A stretch of DNA of 64,000 bases from assembly GCA_017165825.1 (NCBI GenBank), contig CM029376.1:18193334-18257333 (forward strand). Direction: 5' to 3'. The position numbers and the translations under genes are program-made. This document shows, piece after piece, positions 47,780 to 59,400 of the stretch. The first letter of the stretch is position 1; every line of letters starts with the position of its first letter. Below the pieces are notes generated by a model. That model was not told where the DNA came from and ran no database searches. It worked only from the letters and a program-made list of their open reading frames with translations. This DNA comes from Hepsetus odoe. Lineage: Eukaryota; Chordata; Actinopteri; Characiformes; Hepsetidae.

Positions 47780-48600
47780 TGTGTATTGGACCTGTAATTG
47801 GAACTGGACTACCCTGGGTGGTGGGTCTGTAAAAGAAGTCTGCATTGGGCCGGCCATGCTGGGACTCCCTGCTGGTTTGTGCGGCGTGCTGAGCAGTGGG
47901 GGGTTGTGCTGTGTTTGTTTAAATCTCACAGGAGTCCCATTAAGCCCTGATTCCTCTCATTTAGGACTTCCACTGGGACATGGAGCAGAGTCCCTGGGAA
48001 GCGGCACATTGCAAGGGACACCAATTATCATCCCAAGGACACTGGCCAGCCTGTTTGTGCTCAGGGCAGCTGTCACGTCGCAGGACAACCCTCCCTGTCA
48101 AACCCATTCAGCTAAGCGCACCAAGAGCCATCCTAATTGGTGTTGGGCAAACAGATTTTGTCACAAAGTTGCAAAGGAAGCTAAGTAGCTGAATGTTCAC
48201 ATTGTCCAACCCCTGACCTGCAGTTAGGGCCTGTTCCGAGACCTTCATTATGCTCCATTACGTTGATTAATCATCTCTGACTTGTCCTTACAGACGCGGG
48301 AAATCCAGGGCAACAATTAAAAGCAATATTCTGGCAATAAGCAGCAGCATAAATAAGAAGTGAGCTCTTTTCTCCCTGTGGAGTGATATGATAGTGGCGA
48401 GGGGTAGGACTTGGCAGAGGTGGGATATCTGCTAGGGTCTTCGGGGGCACATCAAGTTCAGTTTGTCTTTGGCCTTTGTCTCCCCATTTGTGCTTTGCTT
48501 TTTTCTCAGCCGCCCACCCGCCCGGACCATCATGCCCCTCCCTCTGCTCTCCTTCCTCCTCCCTCACAGCACCCCCCTCCAGAACTCTTTTATTCTTCGT
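47780..48600. promoter_or_regulatory. Candidate cis-regulatory region, long repeat-free block
   Basis: About 800 bp free of recognised repeats and richer in GC than its neighbours. It includes the palindrome TGATTAATCA (48264-48273), CCTAATTGGTG, CTGTCACGTCGCAGG and GCAGCATAAATAAG. Two open frames overlap but no protein family is recognised, so I favour conserved non-coding DNA over a gene. Confidence 0.3.
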
Positions 48601-49492
48601 TTTAAAAAGGGGATTTTGTTAGGGAATCACTTGACATCATTAGTTTTGGAGAGTGGCCACAATGACTGAATGCTTGTCTTGGCTCACGAAAACATATGTC
48701 GGATCAGCAGTCCTGAGGCTGTCTCTCGACCTCAGGTGAAAGGTCTGCCTGACTTTGCGCTTGCTTCTGTTCGCCCTCTCTCGCTCACGCTCTCTCTTTT
48801 CTATTACTCTCATCCTCTTTATATTCTCTCTGTTTCTTCAGGACCCCCTTACATCTTGAGCTATACACTATACATATACATAGCATCGGGAAGCCAAATT
48901 GTCAGGTAAAAACTGATATATAAGCAATGCCTTCACAGGTTTCTTTCACTCTATTGTCAGCTGTTTATCCCTGAATCATGTTTGTCTTATTATTTAGAAT
49001 TATAGAAACGCATTAAGCAATCTTCAGCCACAGCTATGCAACTGGACAATACAGAATGCCTTGAAAATCAGCTAAACACAGCACTTTCACTTTAACAATA
49101 GAAACTCTACATGCTCAATAAAACAAGCAGCTCATTGTGGGTCTCTTTAAACCCAGATTGAGATGATGAATGAAGTGTGTGTACTCTGAAAGAGAACCCT
49201 GTAATAAGAACTCCCTGTAAAAAACTCCATGTACCTCATGTTTTGCAAGTTCTGTAATTCTAGTTAACGCTGCTGCTATATGATACTGAAAGCTGAATTT
49301 TCAGAGGAATTGTGTGAAGTGCAGGCATGAACATGGCAAAATAAATAAAGTGCCAACCCATATAACAATACCAGCCATAATGCTGGCCACAAAAGTATGA
49401 AACAACGCTAAATTAATGACCTCCATTTTATTCTGCTATTACCAGGTCAGTTATTACAGATGAATAAACTCAAAAGATAATTAAGGGAGAGA

Positions 49493-49494
<2 letters not shown>

Positions 49495-49528
<34 letters not shown>

Positions 49529-49544
49529 AAGAGAGAGAGAGAGC

Positions 49545-49597
<53 letters not shown>

Positions 49598-49600
49598 TTT
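49495..49600. repeat. (GA)n-rich polypurine tract
   Basis: GA repeats with CAAG, GCG and AAAG interruptions. Confidence 0.95.
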
Positions 49601-50124
49601 TCATATTGACAAAGCAAAAAATTAACTTGAAATTTTTTTCCAGCTTTTTGGCTGCCAGTTTCTGTATGTACGTTGGACATATTCTAAATGACATAACATC
49701 TGTCCATAGCAAAGGATTTTAACGCCTCAGTGACAAATGGTTTTCTGTCTTGATCACACAGATTATCGGATACTATTAAGGCATCTTTGAATTGACACCA
49801 TTTCTCCAGACCATCCATGAAATAACTGTTTGTCTCAAATACTGACTGGCACAATGACTTTTTTTCCAAACAAAAGAAATTCCCTCAAAAGCTGTGTGGC
49901 CACTGCAGGGCGGTTATTAGAGGGGGCAGGGATGGGACTGGGCTCCTGAGAGGGGAGAGTCAAGGGGCTTTGGCCATCAGTGGGAAAAGGCTGATTAATT
50001 GTGAAGAGGCTCTGTGAGAAAAAACGCCCAGCACACAGTCCACTAATTACAGGCCTGCACAGTGCACAACAAAGAACCATCTCATATCTCAAGACAATGA
50101 GGAACCCACAGTGAGAGCGAGAAT

Positions 50125-50182
<58 letters not shown>
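50125..50182. repeat. (GA)n microsatellite
   Basis: GA repeats with one AAAG interruption. Confidence 0.95.
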
Positions 50183-50184
<2 letters not shown>

Positions 50185-52009
50185 AAAAAAATAGTAAAAT
50201 AGTAAAAGGATTTGTGATCCACTGAGAAGACAGGAGGAGTCATCCAGAACCAGAGAAAATGGATATGAATAATAATATATGCACATGGGTCAAAATTAAA
50301 TGAATTAATTAAATTCCTGTGATTAGGAGGGCTGCATACCTGCACTCAAAAGACAATAATGGGGTTAAGTGCTTTGCCTAAGGGCACTTTATCCATGGAT
50401 GTTGGAATGGGAAGGCATTGGTCACCCATTGCCTAAATAAGGCAATTTTAGGGCACAGTTTTTGTTAATCTGTTGTTTTATATATTGGAAATGTAATTCC
50501 AATTTTTGCATAGCCACTTTCTATGCTTACATTCATAAAATAATGATAAATTGTGTATTATAATATGCACAAGTGTGCTAATGAGAATGAAACCTAGAAT
50601 CCACCAAAACAACAGGTATGTTAAAGTCTACTGTTTGGTACTAACTGGCATTGTTTAAAAATGTTAGATTACAGCCTAGGATTGAACAACAGAAATGTTG
50701 TTGACTGTTAAAAGGAAAAATGGCAGCATGATGTCAGAGGGGTTACCTGCAAACCACTGATAAGCCTCAAGAAGTAGTTGCCATTGGATAAAAAAGTAAA
50801 TGAACATCCTGTGTAGCTTAGGGATAAACTGTATGGACGAAAGATTAGCTTTGCTTAATTTATCCAAAGTGAACTGTGAACACAGAAATACTCACAGAAG
50901 AATTGTGGATTTCTCTTTATTAATGGTGTGACTGAAAATCTGAAGAAGTGCCCAGATCGAAAAAACCTAAAAATCTAACCTAATTGGTGCCTTCACTTTT
51001 TAGCTAAGCAGCAACTAGCAAGGGAAGTATGAAGTTTTTTAGGGACACAAATGCAAAGTAGTACAATAATTTCTGGGACCTAAAAACCTTTTTAAAATTC
51101 TGTTCATTATAATCACGTTTATATTTAAATCATGCAGTTTCTGGACACATACCCTTTTTATTGTCAAGTTTCGGTTGCAAACAATAAGGTTAAAATTTTA
51201 CAAAGGATAATAATCAAATCAGGATTTTATTATTTGAGGTAGTTATAGCAAGGTATGGCCCCACAATGACCACCTTAACAGTAATGGATAAAGAAATCAC
51301 GTTAGAAAGCTGTCACAGTTGGATTTTAAAAATGAGACCAGTTCTTTGCAGGAACTCATCTCTCTACACAATGTATTATGATACACGTTGCATGAGTGTG
51401 AATATGCCAAACCAGTGGGTAAGCAGTAGTAAGTCTTTGCCAGAACTCTTAGCTGAAGGAAACTTACTAGAAATGCTATGTACATTTTTTGATTGGTTTT
51501 ATATATTTATGTCCCAAACTCTGAAGCCTATGGTCATGGTTTGGAAGGTAAATGTGGAATGTTCTTAAATGGCCAGTACTCCATGTATTTCATTTATTGG
51601 ACCAACAAATTGGAGCAAAAAACTTGCATTAACAGCTTGGCAGAGTGGTCCAGTTACTTATACATCCATTGTACATGACTCTCCAAAACTGGAGATATTT
51701 AGGGCTTCTCCCCAGTTACGAAGCATTTAAGATGCTAGACTCTCTTTTTCTTTCCTGTGCCTGTTCAGATTCACTGAGGAAAGTATAAGTTTGGTCCATG
51801 GCAAATGTAAAAACTGAAAAACAAAAAATTACCAGTTCAGATCCCATTCATTCTCCCTATTGTTTGTACCTCCTTTCAGTCTCAGCAGATGAATGTAAAA
51901 CATCTCTCTTTCAAATGGGACCTATAGACTATTTTGTCATAATAATTGTCTGTTGAAACATAATGTAGTCCTGTAAAAACAGCCCTCAACCAATGTCATA
52001 AAAACCGGG

Positions 52010-52920
52010 CGTGAATCACAAAACAGCCTCTGTGGGCCTAGAAGTTAAAAAGAAAAAACAAAAAACCGGAGCAGCCCGGTGCGGTCGCGCATTTCGTTGG
52101 GGAGAGACGAAAACTTGTGGCTTGTGGAAAAAAAACACAGCACACCGAGCTGTGACAGTCAGGATTATATTAGAGGTCAACCATTATTTTGGTTTTGCAT
52201 GTTTCTTCCCCCTCAGAACCCCAAGGAGAAGTTAAGTAATATTTAAGGAGACAAAGGTTGTTCTGTGTGGGGAATGGCTGGCCCACCAGATTTCTGTTGA
52301 CACGGCCCTTTCATTAAGTATGTGGTTGCTGAAGAGAGCACTCTGAGGGACTTTTGGGCCCATGTCCCTGGGCCACATGCGCCATGGCCGACAGAGCCAC
52401 CGAACGCTTCAGCAAGACACGACCGCCGTGCTATTACACGCACCTTATTTTCTGCCTGTCATTCAGCAGAGAAAACAAGTGTTAACTAGTATACTTTGGA
52501 CGAGGTCCGTGGAAAGCTTTTTTTCCTTTTCTTTTTTTTTTTTGTATATGAGCTTTCCCAAAAGTGGCCCCTGTTTGCGCATTGTTCTAAAAATATACAC
52601 GATACACAAGAGCGGCCTCCTTAAAAATAGCAAAGCCCGGGACAACCTTTCAGTGCTCTAACCTCCCGCCGTGGAGTCAGGGCCTCCTTTGCCTATGAAT
52701 AGCCATCCGTCGGCAGCGGTGAGTTCACAGAGGCTCGTCCTGAAAGGGAGGAGTGCCATGGAGGGATTTTATGTTTCATTTCAGCATACTGGGCCCGTTC
52801 CAGAGCCATCCTCCACTGATCAAAGGTTAAGCCAAAGGAGAGGAGCTGGCGGGAGCCCCTCACTAAACGCTCTCTGTTCTTTAATTTTCAGATGTCTGGA
52901 CTCTTAAAAGTCTGTTTATT
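52010..52920. promoter_or_regulatory. Candidate cis-regulatory region near fgf24 3' side
   Basis: A repeat-free block with several CpG-bearing words (CCCGGTGCGGTCGCGCATTT, GCGCCATGGCCGACAGAG, ACGACCGCCGTGC, CCCGCCGTGGAGTC) and two poly-purine patches. It is distinct from AT-rich flanks. It lies 3-4 kb beyond the fgf24 stop. Enhancer function is inference. Confidence 0.3.
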
Positions 52921-55900
52921 CAACTTTTTTTAAGAGCTATCATCATGGAATGGTTCCATCTATGTGGATATCAAACGCTTAGAGGGTTGCTCGTTACTCT
53001 CAGGACAAAGAACATTACTCTAAAATTAAGCTTGTTATTTTTGGTCATTTTTGGTGCTTTCTTTCTTTTTCTTTAGTCCAATTTCAAGGTAGGAGGTGGA
53101 TCTGATCCTGATCTAGAAAGCACAATGCCATGAGTTCCCATTGATGTGTCCGTGTCTAGATACAAATACATTTTTCTCTTATTAGCGTTTGCATCAACTC
53201 TCCTGCTCAGACTTTTCCCATGCCAAAATTCTGTTAAAAATAAACAAGATTTGCTTGTTATGTTGCTTTTTTTTTTACTGTTGCTTTAAAAACTGCAATG
53301 CCCAGACAGCTGTCTGTGTGAAAATGACAGGATATTTTTTTCAGCTCTGTCTATTTTGAGTAATGAAAGCTTGGACCCAGACATGGTGTTAGCGGAGAAC
53401 TCTGTACACCCTGACTCTCTTTCTGAATAGAGAAGAAGAAAAAAAAAAACGTCAAATGAAAAAAAAAAGACAGTAAGGTCACCAGACATCTAAATCGGAC
53501 CCCATTCCGTCCCCGGGTCTTTGCCCATTGTAGGTGACTGTATAGAGCCGGGCCTGATAACATCAGTGCGAAGTTAAACAAAAGGCTTTTTTTCCTCAAA
53601 ACGGCCATCTTTCAGTCTGACTGCTACTGTAAACACCATTCCTGAACACAACATTATAAGACATGCTACCCTGCATTCCTCATCCTCCTCCTTTAAAGAG
53701 AGAGAAACAGCTTAAATAGAGCTGCCAGAAAAAAGTTGCTAAGTGAGAGAGAGAGAGAGAGAGTTAAAAAGAAAGCCTTGACAACATTCCAGACCTTTGC
53801 TTGAGAGGTTTTTCACTTCAGTGGCAAACCCAGATGTGTAAAGCGCAATGAGCATGCATCTGTGCTGATGCGCTAATGTCAAGTTATTGACACACTGAAA
53901 TGCAGAATAAAGCATCTCTTGTGGCTCATGCAGTCAGTCTAATGAGAGTGCTGTCATCTGCAAAAGTAATGTCTCCCAGAACAAGATTTCATACCAGAAG
54001 TTTTGGAAATCCATTTGGAAAAGGAATAGTTCCATTGACCTTAATACCTTTCTGAACATTCTCTTTGAACATTCTTCTACTCCCTCTGGTTCTAATTGAT
54101 TTCATGAAAGAGGCAATATGTAAAAGCAAGGAGGGAATCTGTTGACATAACCTTGAGTCTAAACGATCCTTGAATTCTCATGTTGTCTGAGAATCTCTTA
54201 GCTGTCTTTAAGCGCCTCATAACTTAATGATGACACATTTCCTGGATCTTGTTGCTCATTTCTAAAGTGCAATTCACCTTTTCATAGCCTGTCAGCAGTT
54301 CAGATGACAAAACGTGTCGGTCCTATCTAAACACATCCATTCCAACAGCATACTCCTCCAAGAATGAGGCTTGAATGTGACACTCTTCTCGGCTGAAATT
54401 CACCATGGCCATCTTTGAAAATCTACATTCCTTCTTTTTGTCTCAGAATGTATGGAAGATGTAAAAATCAGAAATGTCTACACAGGGGTGCCTGTTAAAG
54501 CATTAACTGCTGAAAGAATTCCAGGGCAGGGATTTTGACATATCACACAAATAATCCCTCAGAAAGAGAATTTCTTCTTCTGACATGGAGAATGAATAAA
54601 GCAGTGAGCTGTAAGATTTTCTGTGCAAAATCTGAAACAATTCCATTCAGGTCAAGGAGACACTTGCACAGCTGCTCTTCTTCTTTTTTGTTTTTAATAT
54701 AGTCCTCATTTTTATTTAAGAGGTCAGATAAATTCATCAGGTTGTATTTACAGAGAAAGGCAATAAATATTTTATAATAGTCATAAAATTATTATTTTTT
54801 TTGCATACATTTGTTTTATCCATACATGTGTCATGTTTGTTAGTAGCATCTCATACAAAACCTGTCATGTGACAAAGAAGTATATAGATTTGTTTACACT
54901 ACAGCTTCACCCATGTGAAGAGCAGGCCTCGCCGTTTGAGAGTGGAAGGCCTTCCGCGAGCACTGCAGCTCAGTTCACAGGCCTGTATAAAGCTTTAGTG
55001 AATGTACGTCATCTACATACCATGTGCACTAGAGTCTAAGCAATCAGAGAGAGACGGAGTTCACACACTGAGATCTGGATTAGAGCAGGAACTTGCTTTG
55101 TTGTTGCTGGAGGCTAATTGATCTGGTGTGCAAGGGGTCTACATGGAATAATATATGCATTTCTTTCCAAAAAAGAGCATGTTATGCATTCATTTTGTTA
55201 GGGAAATGGGCTTCTAAACTGATTTTAGGACAAAAACATTGTGTGTCACTGTGTCAAACAGAACAAGTACACTCTGTGTGTATGCTAGGTTGCCGCCTCA
55301 CATAAGAGATCATGCCCATTGTCATCACAATGCATTCTTTGAACCCTTGGACAACATTACAGGCAAAAAAGGTCAAAAGGTTCTCAAATCAATGCAATTC
55401 ACTCTTCCAGTCTCCTCAACTCCAGGCTTCTCTTTGTTTGTTTTAACAAGAACTACATCCATAGCTGATGCCTGGCTAGTCAAAGCATGTTGTGCTCTGC
55501 TGAATCACAGGTTGCACAAAAATGTAAAAGGGATCATGCAGTGCTCCTTGCATTTACGTACAAACCACCCATGGACAGGGCTACAGAATGCTGGGAGAGA
55601 GGGCTGCCCCTGAAAAAAGCATCCAGAAAAAGGAAGAGAGATCTGAAAAAAAGGGGGGACTTCAAAATATTGCACTCGAAGCTTCACGTTCAACCTATGG
55701 AGACCTGTCATTGCATCTCCATGACAGCCCATTCCAGTGGAAAATATTGGATCCTTGTTGTCAGGGGAGACCTATTATGAAAATTAGACTTTTTTCTCAG
55801 CTGGTGTAGTCAAATCTCTCTTCTTTCCAACATGCTTGCTGATGTAAACTTGTCGATGCCGGAGACAACAGTTCCTTTTTTGTCATCCTTAGTTTATCCA

Positions 55901-56140
55901 GTATAAATAAGGTAACAGACACAATATAACATTAATGATAACCCAGAAACATTCAACACTTAGGAGATACTCAAAGCTCCTGAAATATAAAAATAAAACA
56001 TCTTTGAACTTTTTTGTCTCTTTTTTTGTCTCTTGTAGCCATTGTCCATTTTCCTCCTGCTGCTGCTTAATTGCAATAGTCTTTATGCTGGTTTAAGGCT
56101 CGAAGCTTGAGATGTTTTACAAAAAAGGAACAGTGCATGC

Positions 56141-56434
56141 TCAGTCTCTACCATCTAGGTTCAATTTAGGGTTGGGCCTTAAACGCCGTGCCCTACGTGT
56201 CCGTTTTGTTACTGTGGTGAAACGGAACTCCTCCTGAGGGTCCGTCTTCCCCTTGGGGTTTCTCTTCATGAAATGCACTTCCTGCTGTGTCTGTGTGGTC
56301 CGAGAGCCTTTCTTGGGCCGGCCCTTGCGGTTGAAGCCCAGGTACCAGCCTTTGTATTTGGCAGACACTAATGCCGTATAGTTGTTTTCCAAGAACTCCT
56401 CCACGAACACACACTCCGGGTTACTCCCGTTGAC
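56141..56434 (-). CDS. fgf24: fgf24 last coding exon
   Basis: Acceptor CTCCCCTGCAG, then VNGSNPECVFVEEFLENNYT, the glycine-box region, QQEVHFMKRNPKGKTDP and a basic tail ending LNLDGRD before TGA at 56143-56141. The 97 codons include the receptor- and heparin-contacting loops. Confidence 0.95.
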   Translation of the reverse strand, partial: VNGSNPECVFVEEFLENNYTALVSAKYKGWYLGFNRKGRPKKGSRTTQTQQEVHFMKRNPKGKTDPQEEFRFTTVTKRTRRARRLRPNPKLNLDGRD

Positions 56435-59400
56435 CTGCAGGGGAGAGAAAATAACATGTCAGATGAGGCCCACCTGTTGAGCAATTCTCCCCAGCTCATC
56501 GGCTAAGGTACTTATGAAGTACTGAAGCCAACCACAATAGAAAGGTGCTGGGAGTAAAGGTAAAGAAACGTCTTCCACAAGATCTAATTTGCTGCTCCTA
56601 GTTATCAGGCAATTCAAGTGAACAATGGCATACCAGCCAGGTTGCAAGGGGTGAGAAGGGATCCTCCTTTAACTTGTACATCTCAACAAAATAACCAAAG
56701 CCAAAAAACATAGGCTGTGGAGCAGAGCTGCCAAAAAATGGAAATCCCTCAAAAAAGCTCAAACTATGGTGGCCTTTGGCCTCAGCCCTAAGCTTACAGT
56801 CTGAATGTCTGGAACATTTTTTAGTGCTTGATTGGAAATGAAAGTGGACAGTAAACTGTAACCAGTGTGCTTTTATGACTGCCTTCTTGGTCTACTGTAC
56901 TATATACACAAATCAGTAATAACCAACTAGCAAATACCATCAAACCAGCAAATCTCTCTGCCAAGATGAGACTGGAACGGAGCCACATCTGAAACTTATG
57001 GCTGGTATCAAACAAGCTGAAGGAATATGGACTGGTCTATTCCTGGCTGAAAAAAGGGGGTGTTACTCTTTCCATCTCATATGTGTTTGCGGTATGGCAG
57101 CCACCAGCACATGGAAAGCAAACAACACATTTTCACCTTAAAGCCAGACTCAGGCATCCACTTTGATTCAAACAGACATCATTGAAACATTTGCTGAATT
57201 TGAAGGGAGGACAGGAAAACCTTGGCTCACTCTGCAAATGTTGCAGCTGCAGTGGTTTCAAAAATGCATTGCGAAGCATGTCACCAACTCTACACTAGAG
57301 CAAAATGGCATGAAGTACATCAGTGTGCTGCTATTATGGTGTTTCCTTCGAGAAAAGCACACTTCCACCCACCTGGGCAGGGTGTCCCCAAAAGAATCTT
57401 AGCTCAAAAATATTTACTACATGGTAGAGAGAACATCACACTGAACCAGTTACCACTAAGGTGCTGAGATAAGATGACTAAGACTGTCTGAAACATTTGG
57501 TGAGAAAAACACAATTTTGCAGTGTCATAGCCTCCAAAACTGGAACCTGACGCTGAAACGAAACGGTACATCATTAAGCTACTGTATCTGATGCCTCCTA
57601 GTGACCACACAGCAAAATGCTTCTAAGTTTGTTAATGAGGCCACTAATTGACATCATAATGAGCTGTTACTTCAAACGGTAAACGAAAAACCCACCAGTG
57701 GTCCAAAGATTCTTATGTAATAACTTACTAACAAGAGATGAAATCTGTGTTCTGTTTTTTCTTTGCTTTGATTATTGCTCACATTTTTAAACCATTAGGT
57801 TAAGGGTTAATCCTCAGCAACCCTGTTTTTCCACAGTAATAGGATAGTGGGGAGAAAAGGTCTTTCTGGCACATGATTTGACCTCTAAATGTCATTGTTA
57901 TTCTTACCTTGCCAATGATTTTGCCATTCTTGTTCATGCAGATATAGTGGCCACTCTCTTTTCCTTTTATTCGAATGCGACTTCCGAATGTCTCTGTCTC
58001 AACCTCAAGGAGAGCTGCAATGAAACACAAGACACATTTACTTACAACTTGAAGAAGGCACATTTGAAATGTAAAAGGTCATATATATACATATTTTTGT
58101 AAGACAATGACACTGATCCAATGTTACAAAACTGCAGTGGACAGAGACATGGGAAATTAATTAATGTAAATTTAAAGATATATCAAAAAATACCACACAC
58201 AAACAAATGCTGAGAAGGTCTAGCATCACCACCCCCCGTACCCCCCCACTCTCTCTTTAGCCACCTTTGTTTGGGCTCACCCCTCCCAGGGGGAGCTATC
58301 TGCCAAACCTCTTGGAGCAGTTAAGATCCCTGGGGATTGGGTTTCCAGTCGCCTTTAGTCCCTGCTCACTCAATCAAAAAGTTAAGATGATCCATTTGCT
58401 TAACACACAGAGCTATTCAGTGGAGCTCAAAGGCAAGGGGCTCTGAGGGCAATGCCGAAATTGTCCTCTTTTAAAAACAGCTTCGAGTACAACGAGCAGG
58501 GGAACCAGTTCAGGCAGAGCACTTGAGATTTGTGAAGGAGCGAGAGAGAAATATCCTACTCCTTAGCTTAGGCCGGTGGACAAGGAGGTGACATTTTAAA
58601 AAGGGAGAACACTGAAAAAGCAGAAGCAGAAGAAAATAACTGACGGCAGATGGAATGTATGGGGTTGCAGAGTACACAGAGTACACCTGTTTCCCTTGAA
58701 CTAAACACTCCACTTTTTGAAAAATTGATAGATATAGTGTATATATTCCTAGATTGCATAGGAAGTTCCTCCTGTATAATAGGCACATGCTTGCTCAAGG
58801 CATTTTTGAAAAGCTGTCTGACATACTTCTTGTTCTGAAGGCCATACATCTGTTGCACGTTACATGTTTGCCAGAGCAGAACTAAATAGCAAAGACTGAG
58901 AAGAAAAACAACTGTTGCATCTGTTACAACTGTACAATGCATTCTGAAAAGGCTCTCTGTGCAAAATCACCTGATATAAAATGACAGTGAATTTAATCAG
59001 CTTATTGTCTCGTGATTTAGAAACTACCATGAAGCATTTTTAACTAACTGATGTTCTGGGCCCACAAACAGATTCATTAAGCTTAGGTTAATTTTAGGTT
59101 TATTTCATTAAGATGATTATTATATGTTACATCAAAATTTCAATCATCCAATTAAATTTCCAGTCCATACAAGCCGTATATGTTAATTAGGCTGGTCATT
59201 TTGAGATTTAGTTTTTTTGTTTGATGTTGCACAACATATCCCCCTAGTCAGCCTGCAGCAGTGTGGCTCTGACCATTAACACTGATGTTATAAGGCGTAT
59301 TTTTAATTAAGACAGATTACACAGTTAGTCTGAACTGTCAGAACTGAAATCATTAGCACATATCAATCTTAAAGGCACAGTCAATATAGAGATAAAGTGA

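Larger units (their letters stand above)
45726..49490. other. Gene-free DNA
   Basis: Contains a dispersed fish repeat (46.76-47.11 kb), an (AT)n tract and a candidate regulatory block (47.78-48.6 kb). The 135-codon plus frame at 47781-48188 matches nothing known. Confidence 0.5.
49601..56140. other. Gene-free DNA downstream of fgf24
   Basis: Contains GA tracts at 50.13 and 53.74 kb and a GC-richer block at 52.0-52.9 kb. The fgf24 3' untranslated region must occupy some sequence left of 56141; I could not fix its polyadenylation site. Confidence 0.5.

Noticed and set aside
47781..48188. 135-codon plus-strand open frame as a gene
   Set aside because: No family resemblance, odd composition, no splice support. 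Kept only as part of a candidate regulatory block.
38122..49999. Enrichment of TGATTAAT between 38 and 50 kb as a Hox-response cluster
   Set aside because: By eye there are about nine copies in the whole window and roughly six expected at this AT content. One is inside a transposon. The excess is too small to claim.
50350..50440. Another SINE copy (GTGCTTTGCCTAAGGGCACT)
   Set aside because: Only about 40 bp resemble the SINE middle, without head or tail.
55239..55613. 124-codon plus frame near the fgf24 3' side
   Set aside because: No homology recognised, length within chance, no start or splice context.
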